DNA of 64,000 nucleotides from JAEULH01 sp963746275 (GTDB taxonomy: Bacteria > Pseudomonadota > Alphaproteobacteria > Rhodospirillales > Defluviicoccaceae), in the NCBI GenBank assembly GCA_963746275.1, contig CAVVAX010000004.1:11592-75591 (forward strand). The letters run 5' to 3'. Made by a program: the position numbers and the translations under genes. Under the pieces are notes generated by a model that was given only the letters and a program-made list of their open reading frames with translations, searched no databases and had not been told where the DNA came from. This document shows positions 26,852 through 37,525 of the stretch, piece by piece. Each line of letters opens with the position of its first letter. Position 1 is the stretch's first letter.

Positions 26852-29800
26852 ATGCGCGATGACCTTTCGAGATCATTTCTTGTCGTGGGCGTCGGCGCCT
26901 CGGCGGGCGGTGTGGAGGCCCTGACCGGGCTGTTCGGCGCCGTGCCCGCCGAGCCGGGAATGGCCTTTGTCGTGATCTCGCACATCGGGCCGGGCCGTGA
27001 GAGCATGCTCGATCAGATCATCGCGCGGAGCGCCCGCCTGCCGGTGTCGAACGCCAAGCACGATGACCGCGTCGAACCCAACCACATTTATGTGCTGTCG
27101 ACCAATGCCGCGATTTCGATCAAGGACGGCCGCCTTATCGTTCTGCCTCGTACCGCATCGAGCGCGCATAACCCCATCGACGTGTTTTTCACCGCTCTCG
27201 CCGAGGACTGCGGCGAGCGCGCGGCCGCCATCGTGCTGTCCGGTTCCGGCAGCGACGGCACGCTCGGCATCAAGCCGATCAAGGAGTGCGGCGGGCTGGC
27301 GTTGGCGCAGGGCACCAGCGGGCAGACCCACCCGGGCCAGAGCGGAATGCCGGAAAGCGCCGCCGCGACCGGGCTCGTCGACAAGATGTTGGCTGTCGAG
27401 GAGATGCCGGACGAACTGGCGCGGTACGCCAAGTCTCTGGCGACGGTTCCAACTCCCCTTCCCGCCAACGAGGCCGAACCCGAACCGGAGGAACTCCAGC
27501 GTGCGCGCTCGGAGATCCTGTCGACCCTGCGTGAGCGTTTCGGGCACGATTTCTCCGGCCACAAGGACAAGCCGTTCATGCGGCGGGTGGTGCGCCGAAT
27601 GCGGCTGTCGCATGTCGCCGATTTGCAAGCCTACGCCGACCTGTTGAAACGCGATCCGGAGGAGCCAGCCCGGCTGCTGCGTGATCTGTTGATCGGCGTC
27701 ACGGACTTCTTCCGTGATGCCGAGGCGTTTGCGGCGCTCCAGCGCGCCGTGGTGCCCGAGCTCTTTGCGGGACGCGATGCGACCAGCATCGTGCGGGTGT
27801 GGGTGCCGGGTTGCGCTACCGGTGAGGAAGCCTATTCGATCGCCATTCTGATCAGCGAGCATATCGAGAAGCTGCCCTATTCGCCGCGCGTCCAGATCTT
27901 CGCGACCGACATCGCTCGGCCCGCGCTGAGCGTGGCTCGGGCCGGCCGCTATCCGGCGTCGCAACTCGTGGGCCGGGTCAGCCAGAAGCGCCTCGACCGC
28001 TTCTTCGTCCATTCCGGCGAGACCTTCACCGTGTCGAAAGCTTTGCGGGAGATGTGCGTCTTTTCCGACCACAGCCTCTTGCGTGACCCGCCCTTCTCCC
28101 GCATCGACCTGATCTCGTGCCGCAACCTTCTGATCTATCTCGACGCGGAGGCGCAGCGGCGGATCATCGCGGTGTTCGATTATGCGCTGCGCCCCGACGG
28201 TTATCTGTTCCTGGGTCCGTCGGAGAGCATCTCGCAGCTCGGCGATTCATTCGTCTATCTCGACAAGAAGCAGCGCATCTTCCGCCGCCGGGATCGGCCC
28301 GGCGCGCGCCTGCGTCCGACGATCGCCTCCACCGCCAATTGCCCCACACAGTTTCTCGACGACACGCGCCAGCGAATGACGACGATCCAACTCCAGCATG
28401 CCGTGCAGGCACGGGTGCTCGACCGGTTCGCACCCGCGCACGTCGTCGTGAACCGGGACGGCGACATCGTCTACCAGTCGGCCAACACCGGGCGATATCT
28501 CGAAGCGACCGCCGGCGTGCCGAGCCGGCATCTCTTGAACTTGGTGCGCCAGGGTCTGCGCGCCGAATTGCGCACGACGCTCCAGCAGGCCATGCAGGGC
28601 CGCAAGCCGGTGGTCCGCGACCGGGTGAACGTATCGACCGGCGAGGTCAAGGAGCAGGTCCGGCTCACCGTCGAGCCGTTCGGCCACAGCGCCGACGAAC
28701 CGTTGTTCCTGGTGGTGTTTGCGGAGGCGGGCGTCCGTGGTCCGCGGCAAAACCCTGCGAGCGTCGCGGAGCAGCCACCCGCGCGGTCGCCGCAGGACGA
28801 GGGAGCTGCCAGGGACGAAACCATCGGCCAACTCGAACGGGATCTGGCCGATACGCACGAGCGATGGCTGACATCGATCGCCGAATATGAGGGCGCAATC
28901 GAGGAGCTCAAATCGGGCAATGAAGAGCTGAACTCGATGAACGAGGAGCTCCAGTCCACCAATGAGGAGCTCGACACCTCGAAGGAGGAGCTGCAGTCGC
29001 TCAATGAGGAGCTGCAGACCGTCAACACCGAGCTTCAGGCCAAGATCGACGAACTCGACACCGCGAACAGCGACCTCGCCAACCTGTTCGAGAGCACCCA
29101 GATGGCGACGGTGTTTCTCGACAACAGCCTGGTAATTCGCAGCTTCACGCCGGCGGCATGCAGCATCTTCAAGCTGATCCCGACCGACAAGAACCGTTCG
29201 CTGACCGACATCGTCAGCGAGATCGACTATCCCGATCTCGCTCAGGACGTCGCCGAAACCGTCGCCACCGGCGCGTTGCATGAGCGGCGCGTCTCGCGGC
29301 GGGACGGCTCTGCGCACTATATCGCGCGCGTCCTGCCCTACGTGACTGCCGGCAAGGCCAGGGACGGCGTCGTCATCACCTTTGTCGACGTCTCCCAACT
29401 CACCCGCGCCGAGCGGGACGAGGAGCGCACGCGGATCCTCATCAGCGAATTGAACCATCGCGTCCGCAACATGCTGGCGGTCGTCATCTCGATCGCGCAG
29501 CAGACTCTTTCCGGCGGCAAGACGCTGGCGGATGCCAAGGCAGCATTGCTGGCACGCTATCGGGCCTTGGCGCGTTCCTATACGCTGGTCGCGCGACAGA
29601 ACTGGGGCTTCGTTGCGTTGCAGGACCTCGTCGAGGAGTCGCTCGGTGCGCATATGCTGGGGCAGGTCGGCCGCGTGAAGATGGAGGGATGGCCCGTTCG
29701 CGTCAGTCCGCGCGCCGCCCTCACCCTCGGCATGGCGCTACACGAACTCGCCACTAACGCGGCCAAGTACGGTGCGTTCTCGGACGAGAACGGCACGGTC

Positions 29801-30034
29801 TCGATCCGTTGGGAGACAACCCCGCCTGAGACGAAGGACCACCTGACGATCCACTGGGTGGAACGCGGCGGCCCGCCGGTTACGCCCCCGGACCAGCGCG
29901 GCTTCGGCTCCGATCTCCTCGAAAAGGCATTGTCGCACGACCTCGACGCCCGCATCGACCTGCGATTCGAGCCGGCGGGCGTCGAATGCCACATCACGGT
30001 TCCGTTCTCCGACAATGTGAGGCTGGATGACTAA
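26852..30034 (+). CDS. CheB-CheR-PAS-HWE hybrid sensor histidine kinase
   Basis: A 1060-residue soluble signalling protein. Residues 10-190 are a CheB methylesterase domain (VVGVGASAGGVEAL, VISHIGPGRES, SGSGSDGTLGIKPI). Residues about 200-480 are a CheR methyltransferase domain (VPGCATGEEAYSIAIL near 317, ATDIARPALS, FSRIDLISCRNLLIYLD near 415). A PAS region, a long glutamate-rich coiled coil (repeats of NEELxSxNEEL, 676-742) and a second PAS (NLFESTQMATVFLD) follow. The C-terminal kinase is of the HWE type: phospho-acceptor His in ELNHRVRNMLAVV (about 866), HELATNAAKYGAFS (about 963), HWVERGGPPV and GFGSDLLEKAL. The ATG at 26852 starts just at a TGA of the split host gene. It overlaps the receiver gene, its likely phosphorylation partner. 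The input signal is unknown. Confidence 0.93.
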   Translation: MRDDLSRSFLVVGVGASAGGVEALTGLFGAVPAEPGMAFVVISHIGPGRESMLDQIIARSARLPVSNAKHDDRVEPNHIYVLSTNAAISIKDGRLIVLPRTASSAHNPIDVFFTALAEDCGERAAAIVLSGSGSDGTLGIKPIKECGGLALAQGTSGQTHPGQSGMPESAAATGLVDKMLAVEEMPDELARYAKSLATVPTPLPANEAEPEPEELQRARSEILSTLRERFGHDFSGHKDKPFMRRVVRRMRLSHVADLQAYADLLKRDPEEPARLLRDLLIGVTDFFRDAEAFAALQRAVVPELFAGRDATSIVRVWVPGCATGEEAYSIAILISEHIEKLPYSPRVQIFATDIARPALSVARAGRYPASQLVGRVSQKRLDRFFVHSGETFTVSKALREMCVFSDHSLLRDPPFSRIDLISCRNLLIYLDAEAQRRIIAVFDYALRPDGYLFLGPSESISQLGDSFVYLDKKQRIFRRRDRPGARLRPTIASTANCPTQFLDDTRQRMTTIQLQHAVQARVLDRFAPAHVVVNRDGDIVYQSANTGRYLEATAGVPSRHLLNLVRQGLRAELRTTLQQAMQGRKPVVRDRVNVSTGEVKEQVRLTVEPFGHSADEPLFLVVFAEAGVRGPRQNPASVAEQPPARSPQDEGAARDETIGQLERDLADTHERWLTSIAEYEGAIEELKSGNEELNSMNEELQSTNEELDTSKEELQSLNEELQTVNTELQAKIDELDTANSDLANLFESTQMATVFLDNSLVIRSFTPAACSIFKLIPTDKNRSLTDIVSEIDYPDLAQDVAETVATGALHERRVSRRDGSAHYIARVLPYVTAGKARDGVVITFVDVSQLTRAERDEERTRILISELNHRVRNMLAVVISIAQQTLSGGKTLADAKAALLARYRALARSYTLVARQNWGFVALQDLVEESLGAHMLGQVGRVKMEGWPVRVSPRAALTLGMALHELATNAAKYGAFSDENGTVSIRWETTPPETKDHLTIHWVERGGPPVTPPDQRGFGSDLLEKALSHDLDARIDLRFEPAGVECHITVPFSDNVRLDD

Positions 30035-30458
30035 CGTACTCGGCCGCCCGCTTCGTATCCTCGTGGCGGAGGATGACGCCCTGATCGCATTCGATCTTGT
30101 CGATGCGCTCGAAATGTTCGGCTGCGTGGCGGCAGGCCCGGTCGCCACCGTCAAGGAGGCGCTCGAGCACGCCGACGATCCGGTCAATGCGATCGACGGC
30201 GCATTGCTCGATCTCGATCTGCGGGGCCAGCGGTCCTATCCGGCCGCTGCTGCCCTCATACGACGGAACATTCCGTTCGCCTTCACCTCGGGCTACGGAA
30301 TCGAAGCAGTCGAGGCGGACTTTCGCGCCCACCCTTGTCTGGTGAAGCCGATCAATCGATCGGACCTGCTCGCTGTGTTGCGCGGTTTTCTGGGCCCGAC
30401 GACCGTCGCGGCCGGCGCACCGCAGGACCCTGCCGGACCGGACGCGCTGGGCGGCTGA
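30027..30458 (+). CDS. single-domain response regulator receiver
   Basis: A 143-residue CheY-like receiver without an output domain. The acid pocket is ILVAEDDALIAFDL (residues about 11-24), the phosphorylated Asp is in ALLDLDLRG (about 61-63), Thr/Ser in FTSGYG (about 88-93) and the Lys in CLVKPIN (about 103). The start overlaps the kinase stop by eight bases, so the pair is co-translated. Such receivers often serve HWE kinases in alphaproteobacterial stress signalling. The C-terminal 25 residues are Pro/Ala-rich and probably unfolded. Confidence 0.92.
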   Translation: MTNVLGRPLRILVAEDDALIAFDLVDALEMFGCVAAGPVATVKEALEHADDPVNAIDGALLDLDLRGQRSYPAAAALIRRNIPFAFTSGYGIEAVEADFRAHPCLVKPINRSDLLAVLRGFLGPTTVAAGAPQDPAGPDALGG

Positions 30459-30522
30459 CACGAAAGTCGGCTGATCAAGCCAGAGCTTTGTCTTCGCTGC
30501 CGTAGGCATGAATGGCGGGCGC

Positions 30523-30564
30523 TCCGGTGCAATCAACATGTTGTAGGTGACGGGCTTGATGGCG
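30523..30564. repeat. right 42-bp subterminal direct repeat
   Basis: Same orientation as 26731-26772 and directly touching the right terminal repeat. Together with the two 18-bp ends it would make a 78-bp solo element. Confidence 0.9.
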
Positions 30565-30582
30565 AGTACGGGGATAAGCCAT
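30565..30582. repeat. right terminal inverted repeat (18 bp)
   Basis: AGTACGGGGATAAGCCAT, the exact reverse complement of 26713-26730. Confidence 0.92.
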
Positions 30583-30601
30583 TGACGATATTCCTTTCTA
30601 G
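30583..30601 (+). repeat. right target duplication and tail of the split abi gene
   Basis: TGACGATA at 30583-30590 is the second target copy. TTCCTTTCTAG then supplies the last residues (IPF) and the stop of the abortive-infection gene when joined to base 26712. Confidence 0.88.
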
Positions 30602-30795
30602 CCGCGGTGATCTTCACCTTCCTCTGCGGCTGCGGCCTGCGCGGGGAAGTCGCCACTGCGCGCCCTACACGTCACAGAAGCAAAGGGCGGCGCCGCGCAA
30701 TGACCGCGACTACGGCTGACGCGGCGCCAATAAGAAACGGGGGCCGGCACGTACCGACCCCCGCGAGGACATGGCGTTTCTTGGCTGGATTTTGC

Positions 30796-30818
30796 ACCGG
30801 CGGCCCATAGCCGCCGGT
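30796..30818. other. hairpin between genes
   Basis: ACCGGCGGC and GCCGCCGGT form a perfect 9-bp stem with a five-base loop. A weaker hairpin with GGGGG/CCCCC arms lies at about 30737-30761. Neither has a T-run, so a terminator role is unproven. Confidence 0.4.
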
Positions 30819-30850
30819 TGCGCTTGAAGGACCGCTAAGCTAAAGCCTCG

Positions 30851-31096
30851 TTATTCCGAAAGCGATCGCGTCCGCAAGCTTTCCCGTGCCGACATGACGA
30901 TCGCCCGCAGGGTCGCGGCACTGACGCCGTCCCGGCGCATGACGGCCTCGGTCAACGGGTCCGTCATCAGCTCCTCGAGCGCCGGCTCGATGCCGCCGTC
31001 CGCGTAGGGTTCGTTGCGCGGTGGCCGCCGGCGCGGCGGACGTCCAACCGCCGCCGGCCTTTCTCTAGGTCGCTGTTCGAGCGCGTATCCGAACAT
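30851..31096 (-). CDS. small conserved-looking protein (81 aa)
   Basis: An 81-residue protein with a basic, Pro/Arg-rich middle and a C-terminal segment DPLTEAVMRRDGVSAATLRAIVMSAR. The 'DPL-x-x-x-V-M-x-x-D-G-V' pattern is seen in many short, uncharacterised alphaproteobacterial proteins, usually followed by a helix as here. A strong ribosome site (GTGGGAGGGATCA) stands before the ATG at 31096, which makes expression likely. No function can be assigned, and it has no operon partner. Confidence 0.62.
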   Translation of the reverse strand: MFGYALEQRPRERPAAVGRPPRRRPPRNEPYADGGIEPALEELMTDPLTEAVMRRDGVSAATLRAIVMSARESLRTRSLSE

Positions 31097-31174
31097 TGAT
31101 CCCTCCCACTAAGTCGACGTCTTTTGGGTCATGCCCGTTCGTCTACCGCCCGCGTGCGCGCTCAGCCCACGCCC

Positions 31175-31198
31175 GATCGGATCAAGCTTGATCCGATC
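31175..31198. repeat. 24-bp perfect palindrome
   Basis: The half-site GATCGGATCAAG is followed at once by its exact complement, with no spacer. It has four GATC methylation-type sites. It could be a protein-binding site or a repeated intergenic palindrome. Confidence 0.7.
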
Positions 31199-31766
31199 TC
31201 AAGAGGCTATTGCTGCAACCTGCTCTTATGATGATGGCCGATTGCAACATTGCGCTGCAGAACATTGCCATGAACATTATGCTTTTCATGGCTCCTCGGC
31301 CTGCAGCCCTGTGAACGTGTAGGACCACCAGTTGCCTGCAGTGTATCCCGAATCGCCCTCGTGAACAAGACGGTGGTAGAGCACTGGCCCCTTTAGGCAT
31401 ACGATAAGGGTAGCACACCCGCCGCCTCGCGGGCGCAGGCACCTGTTACTCCCCACCCTCATTGCCTGTGGCCGCTCCTTCCATCGCCAGCCACGCAGGG
31501 ATGCCGCAGTCCACAAGCGGAAGTGTGTGGATGCTTCTTCGGCTCCGCCCCCTGCATCACGCCTCTTGAACGCGACGCGGGGGCCGCCATCGGCCCCAGC
31601 AGCGGCTAGTCCCGGCTGGACCGGCTGCGCCGCCAAGCTGATGCACCTCTGCGCCTCGGCCGGCGCAAAGGAGGTAGCGAAGGACCCGGCCGCCGCCGGC
31701 GTCGCTCCGAGGTCGCAGCGGAGGACCCCTGGGGGATGCGGCCGTCCTTGCGGAGGGGGGTTATGC

Positions 31767-31786
31767 AGCTAGATTGGCGTCTAGCT
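31767..31786. promoter_or_regulatory. inverted repeat, probable toxin-antitoxin operator
   Basis: AGCTAGA-TTGGCG-TCTAGCT lies 13 bases before the antitoxin ATG. Phd-type antitoxins bind such palindromes to repress their own operon, so this is the likely autoregulatory site. Confidence 0.6.
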
Positions 31787-31799
31787 GGTGGAGGATAGC

Positions 31800-32046
31800 A
31801 TGAACGAGGTTGGCGCGTTCGAGGCCAAGGACAAGCTCAGCGCGCTTCTGGATGAAGTGGAGCAGGGCGCCGAGATAACGATTACGAGGCGCGGCCGGCC
31901 GGCCGGTGGCGAGGCTGGTACCTGTCGTGACCACGGTCAACCGGGAAAGAGCTCGGCGCGCCGTCAGCAACCTGCTGGCGCGCAGCAAGGGCGTAACCCT
32001 GGGCGGGTTGAAGATCAAGGATCTTGTAAACGAGGGCCGGCGGTGA
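31800..32046 (+). CDS. Phd/YefM-type antitoxin (4-base insertion as sequenced)
   Basis: An 80-residue antitoxin once a four-base expansion is removed. The N-terminal DNA-binding half reads EVGAFEAKDKLSALLDEVEQGAEITITRRGRPVARLVP, a textbook Phd/YefM start. A GGCCGGCCGGCC run at about 31892-31903 has one GGCC unit too many. Without it the frame continues VVTTVNRERARRAVSNLLA, then KGVTLGGLKIKDLVNEGRR, to the stop at 32044-32046. With it, the frame runs straight into the toxin frame. The ribosome site GGAGG is seven bases before the ATG. It overlaps the toxin start (GTGA). Confidence 0.8.
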
Positions 32047-32456
32047 GCCTGGTCATCGACAGCTCGGTGACGCTGTCGTGGTGCTTCCAGGATGAACGGA
32101 CGGACGCCGCCGCGCACCTTCTGCACAGGGTCGCCGATACGGCGGCGGCGGTGCCGGGGCTGTGGCGGCTCGAGGTCGCGAACGGGCTGCAGATGGCTTT
32201 GCGCCGCGGGCGGATCGATGCCGCGTACCGGGACGCAACGATCGCCGACCTTCGCGCGCTTGCTATTGAGGTCGATCCCGAAACGGACCGCAGGGCGTGG
32301 TCGGAGATCCTGCAGTTGGCGGATCGCTTCAGGCTCACCTCCTACGACGCAGCCTATCTTGAACTTGCTCAGCGCCGCGGCCTGCCTTTGGCTTCACTTG
32401 ACGGGGAGTTGCGCGCGGCGACGAAGGCGGCGGGCGTAGAACTGACGGGGGCGTAA
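32043..32456 (+). CDS. vapC: VapC-type PIN-domain toxin
   Basis: A 137-residue PIN-domain ribonuclease, toxin partner of the upstream antitoxin. The acidic active site is visible as VIDSSVTLSW (first Asp, residue 5), WRLEVANGLQ (Glu, about 41), SYDAAYLELAQRRGLPLASLDGEL (Asp about 102 and 120). The GTG at 32043 overlaps the antitoxin stop, as usual in these operons. Because of the antitoxin insertion the frame is also open upstream from 31788, which could give an antitoxin-toxin fusion. The frame of the toxin itself is intact. Confidence 0.88.
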   Translation: MSLVIDSSVTLSWCFQDERTDAAAHLLHRVADTAAAVPGLWRLEVANGLQMALRRGRIDAAYRDATIADLRALAIEVDPETDRRAWSEILQLADRFRLTSYDAAYLELAQRRGLPLASLDGELRAATKAAGVELTGA

Positions 32457-32590
32457 TGTATAATCACGCGCCCTCTTAAGACGCGGTCACGCGCGGGTGA
32501 CGGTCGGCGGGTCACCGGGGGATGAGCTGCCGAATAGGCAGCGTGTAGGCTGCGGAGGCCGCGGCAGGCCGCCTCCACCACCGGTTTAGG

Positions 32591-35323
<2,733 letters not shown>

Positions 35324-35503
35324 GTTTTTGTCCTCCTCGAGGGTCCCCCGGTGCGGATCGTCCTAGAGCATATCCTGCGGCACCTGTCCAGGCTTGGCCA
35401 TGTCGCGGGATGGTGAAGCAAGGCGGCGCGGACACCGCCAGACCCACAGGACTAAGATAGGAACTGCTGCGGCTGGCGCGGCGTCGAGGTGCCGGATCGT
35501 GGC

Positions 35504-35535
35504 AAAAAAAAGCCGCCCGGCTTGCACCAGGCGGC
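35504..35535 (-). terminator. rho-independent terminator after rpoH
   Basis: On the minus strand the sequence reads GCCGCCTGG, loop TGCAAG, CCGGGCGGC, then eight T. This is a classic stem-loop with a T-tract, ending 27 bases after the rpoH stop. Confidence 0.88.
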
Positions 35536-35561
35536 GCCGTCTGCTTCTTAACGGTTGCCGG

Positions 35562-36470
35562 CTATGCGGCAGCGGCGCCAGCGGCGGCGATGTCGCCGGC
35601 GGAGCCCAGCCGGTGGACCGTCTTGCGCAGCTTGTCCAGCGCGCGGGCCTCGAGCTGGCGCACCCGCTCCCGGCTCACGCCGAAGTGCACGCCAAGCTCC
35701 TCCAGGGTCTTCGGTTCCTCGCTGAGCTGCCGCTCGGCAAGGATGTGCCGCTCCCGGTCGGGCAACTCGGCCAGAGCCTGGCGCAGCAGCCCGCGCCGGT
35801 AGGCGGTCTCCTGTCGGTTGGCGGTGATGGCCTCCGGCGACGGCGCGTCGTCGACCAGCGTCTCCATGAGCTCAGCGCCGTCCTGCTCCTCGCCGCGCCG
35901 GGGCGCATTTAACGACACATCCCGGGCGCCAAGCCGCCGGTTCATGTTGATGACGTCGCGCTCGGGCACAGCGAGGGCCTGGGCCACGCGTGTCACGTCT
36001 TCCGCCGAAAGATCGCCGGTGTCCAACACATTGAGGGTGCGCTTGATCCGGCCCAGGCTGAAGAACAGCTTCTTCTGCCCGGTCACCGTGCCCATTTTTA
36101 CCAGTGACCACGAGCGCAGGACGTACTCGGTGATCGCCGCGCGGATCCACCACATCGCGTAGGTCGCCAGCCGGAAACCCCGCTGCGGCTCGAACTTCTT
36201 AACCGCCTTCATCAGCCCGATGTTGCCCTCGGACACCAAGTCCGCGAGCGGCAGACCATAGCCGCGGTAGCCGCTGGCGATCTTTGCGACCAGGCGCAGG
36301 TGGCTGGTCACCAGCTTGTGCGCGGCATCGACGTCCTGATGCTCATACCAGCGCATCGCCAGCATGTATTCTTCCTCCGGCTTGAGCATCGGGTAAGACC
36401 AGATGCGCCGGTAGTACTGCTGTAGGCCGTCCTCGGAGACGGCAGGAACGCTCAATTTGCTTACGGTCAT
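35562..36470 (-). CDS. rpoH: heat-shock sigma factor RpoH (sigma-32)
   Basis: A 302-residue group 3 sigma factor that directs transcription of chaperone and protease genes. Region 2 is clear (AHKLVTSHLRLVAKIASGYRGYGLPLADLVSEGNIGLMKAVKKFEP, then ATYAMWWIRAAITEYVLRSWSLVKMGT). The RpoH box QKKLFFSLGRIKR is complete, and region 4 ends with LEELGVHFGVSRERVRQLEARALDKLR. The ATG at 36470 follows AGGGGA and is preferred to a GTG at 36482. A terminator follows. The long 437-base 5' gap may hold regulatory RNA structure, but I see no defined element. Confidence 0.96.
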   Translation of the reverse strand: MTVSKLSVPAVSEDGLQQYYRRIWSYPMLKPEEEYMLAMRWYEHQDVDAAHKLVTSHLRLVAKIASGYRGYGLPLADLVSEGNIGLMKAVKKFEPQRGFRLATYAMWWIRAAITEYVLRSWSLVKMGTVTGQKKLFFSLGRIKRTLNVLDTGDLSAEDVTRVAQALAVPERDVINMNRRLGARDVSLNAPRRGEEQDGAELMETLVDDAPSPEAITANRQETAYRRGLLRQALAELPDRERHILAERQLSEEPKTLEELGVHFGVSRERVRQLEARALDKLRKTVHRLGSAGDIAAAGAAAA

Positions 36471-36907
36471 CTTTCCCCTCACGAAAGCGGCATTACGACT
36501 TGGCGCCGCCGCGCAACGCCGAAGGCCGCTCGACGACGCACGGCCACCGGAGCGCTTTGCCTGGTTTGGTCCAGGATCCGCACTAGGGAAACAACCGGTT
36601 CAAACGTGTCATCGGCCCGATCCTCCATCAAGAAGCAATGCGCCGGTTGGACATGCGCGCCATGCGGCCACGCTCACGTTGCTCGTGCTGCATCGCATGG
36701 CTCAGCACCCGTCGGCCCGCGAAGGCGCCGACAAGCGGAGAGATGGGTACAGCGCCAGATGGTGTCAAGTCCCGGAGCCGGAAGGGGAAGCAGGCGAAAG
36801 CCGGATACGTTTGCGGCCGCAACCCCGTTCGTCCGTTGCCACCCCCGCCGCCAGCGCCTACGGTCCTGGAACAGCCTCGCCGCTGACGTTCGGTCCGGGA
36901 GAGCCGC
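36471..36907. other. divergent intergenic region, no gene
   Basis: Between the rpoH start and the MlaC-like gene. It must carry both promoters. GC-rich frames inside show no protein-like content, and I find no convincing sigma box by eye. Confidence 0.5.
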
Positions 36908-37525
36908 ATGCGCTGCGTTCGTCTGCTTATGATCGTCGGGATAGCCGTCGTCCTCACGGGGAACGCACGGGCTCTAGCTGCGGACACGCCGGCCGGCGTC
37001 GTCGAGACGCTGCACGAGGCCCTGCTGGCGGTGATGCGCGACGCCGCCAAGCTCTCCGTTAAGGACCGCTACGCGCGTCTGGCGCCGACGCTCTCTGTTA
37101 CCTACGACTTCCAGACCATGACCCGGCTTGCCGTCGGCAGCGCCTGGACTGAGGCCTCTCCGGAGCAGCGATCGGCGCTGATCCAAGCATTCGGCCGCCT
37201 CAGCATCGCGACGTATGCTAAGCGCTTCAGCGGCTATTCGGACGAGCGCTTCGAAACCCTGGCGGAAAAGGCGGGTCCGCGCGGCACCACGTTGGTGGAG
37301 ACGAGGCTGGTCCGGCCCGCCGACCCGCCGGTGCCCTTGACGTACGTCCTGCAGAAGCAGGAGCGCGGCTTCCGCATCATCGACGTTATCCTGGAGGGGG
37401 CCATCAGCGAGCTCGCCGTCCGCCGCTCCGAGTACTCGCAGGTCCTGCGGCAAGGCGGCGTCGACGGCTTGACCAGGCTGCTCGACGGCAAGGCCGACGA
37501 GATGCTGCGGGGCGAAGGCGGCTGA
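36908..37525 (+). CDS. MlaC/HpnM-family exported protein
   Basis: A 205-residue periplasmic protein of the MlaC/Ttg2D (toluene-tolerance) family, which carries phospholipids or other lipids between membranes. A signal peptide (MIVGIAVVLTGNARALA) is followed by VVETLHEALLAVMRDA, DFQTMTRLAVGSAW, FGRLSIATYAKRFSGY and the C-terminal FRIIDVILEGAISELAVRRSEYSQVL, all family landmarks. The start has GGGAGAG close upstream. There is no Mla ABC operon beside it. A second member of the same family is at 48987-49634 in the hopanoid cluster, so this one may also serve hopanoid or lipid transport. The frame is intact. Confidence 0.85.
   Translation: MRCVRLLMIVGIAVVLTGNARALAADTPAGVVETLHEALLAVMRDAAKLSVKDRYARLAPTLSVTYDFQTMTRLAVGSAWTEASPEQRSALIQAFGRLSIATYAKRFSGYSDERFETLAEKAGPRGTTLVETRLVRPADPPVPLTYVLQKQERGFRIIDVILEGAISELAVRRSEYSQVLRQGGVDGLTRLLDGKADEMLRGEGG

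Larger units (their letters stand above)
26713..30582. mobile_element. 3.87-kb transposon-like element with sensor kinase cargo and no transposase
   Basis: The ends are perfect 18-bp inverted repeats (ATGGCTTATCCCCGTACT and its complement). An 8-bp direct repeat TGACGATA flanks them, and excision restores the host gene's reading frame through a stop codon. Inside, next to each terminal repeat, lies a 42-bp direct repeat (26731-26772 and 30523-30564) matching at 41 of 42 bases. The cargo is a CheB-CheR-PAS-HWE kinase and a receiver protein. Its base composition looks lower in GC than the host flanks. No transposase or recombinase is encoded, so movement must have been helped in trans, or it was built by integration into a small element. 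Confidence 0.85.
31097..31799. other. 703-base intergenic region without a supported gene
   Basis: Between the small protein and the toxin-antitoxin pair. It holds a 24-bp perfect palindrome (31175-31198) and the antitoxin operator (31767-31786). Open frames here have no protein-like content. Base composition between 31200 and 31450 is noticeably lower in GC than the surroundings, which suggests acquired or decayed DNA. Confidence 0.55.

Noticed and set aside
28247..29653. 468-codon minus-strand frame opposite the sensor kinase
   Set aside because: A mirror of the kinase coiled coil and PAS regions; composition is not protein-like.
30737..30818. Two hairpins as possible terminators
   Set aside because: Neither has a following T-run on either strand.
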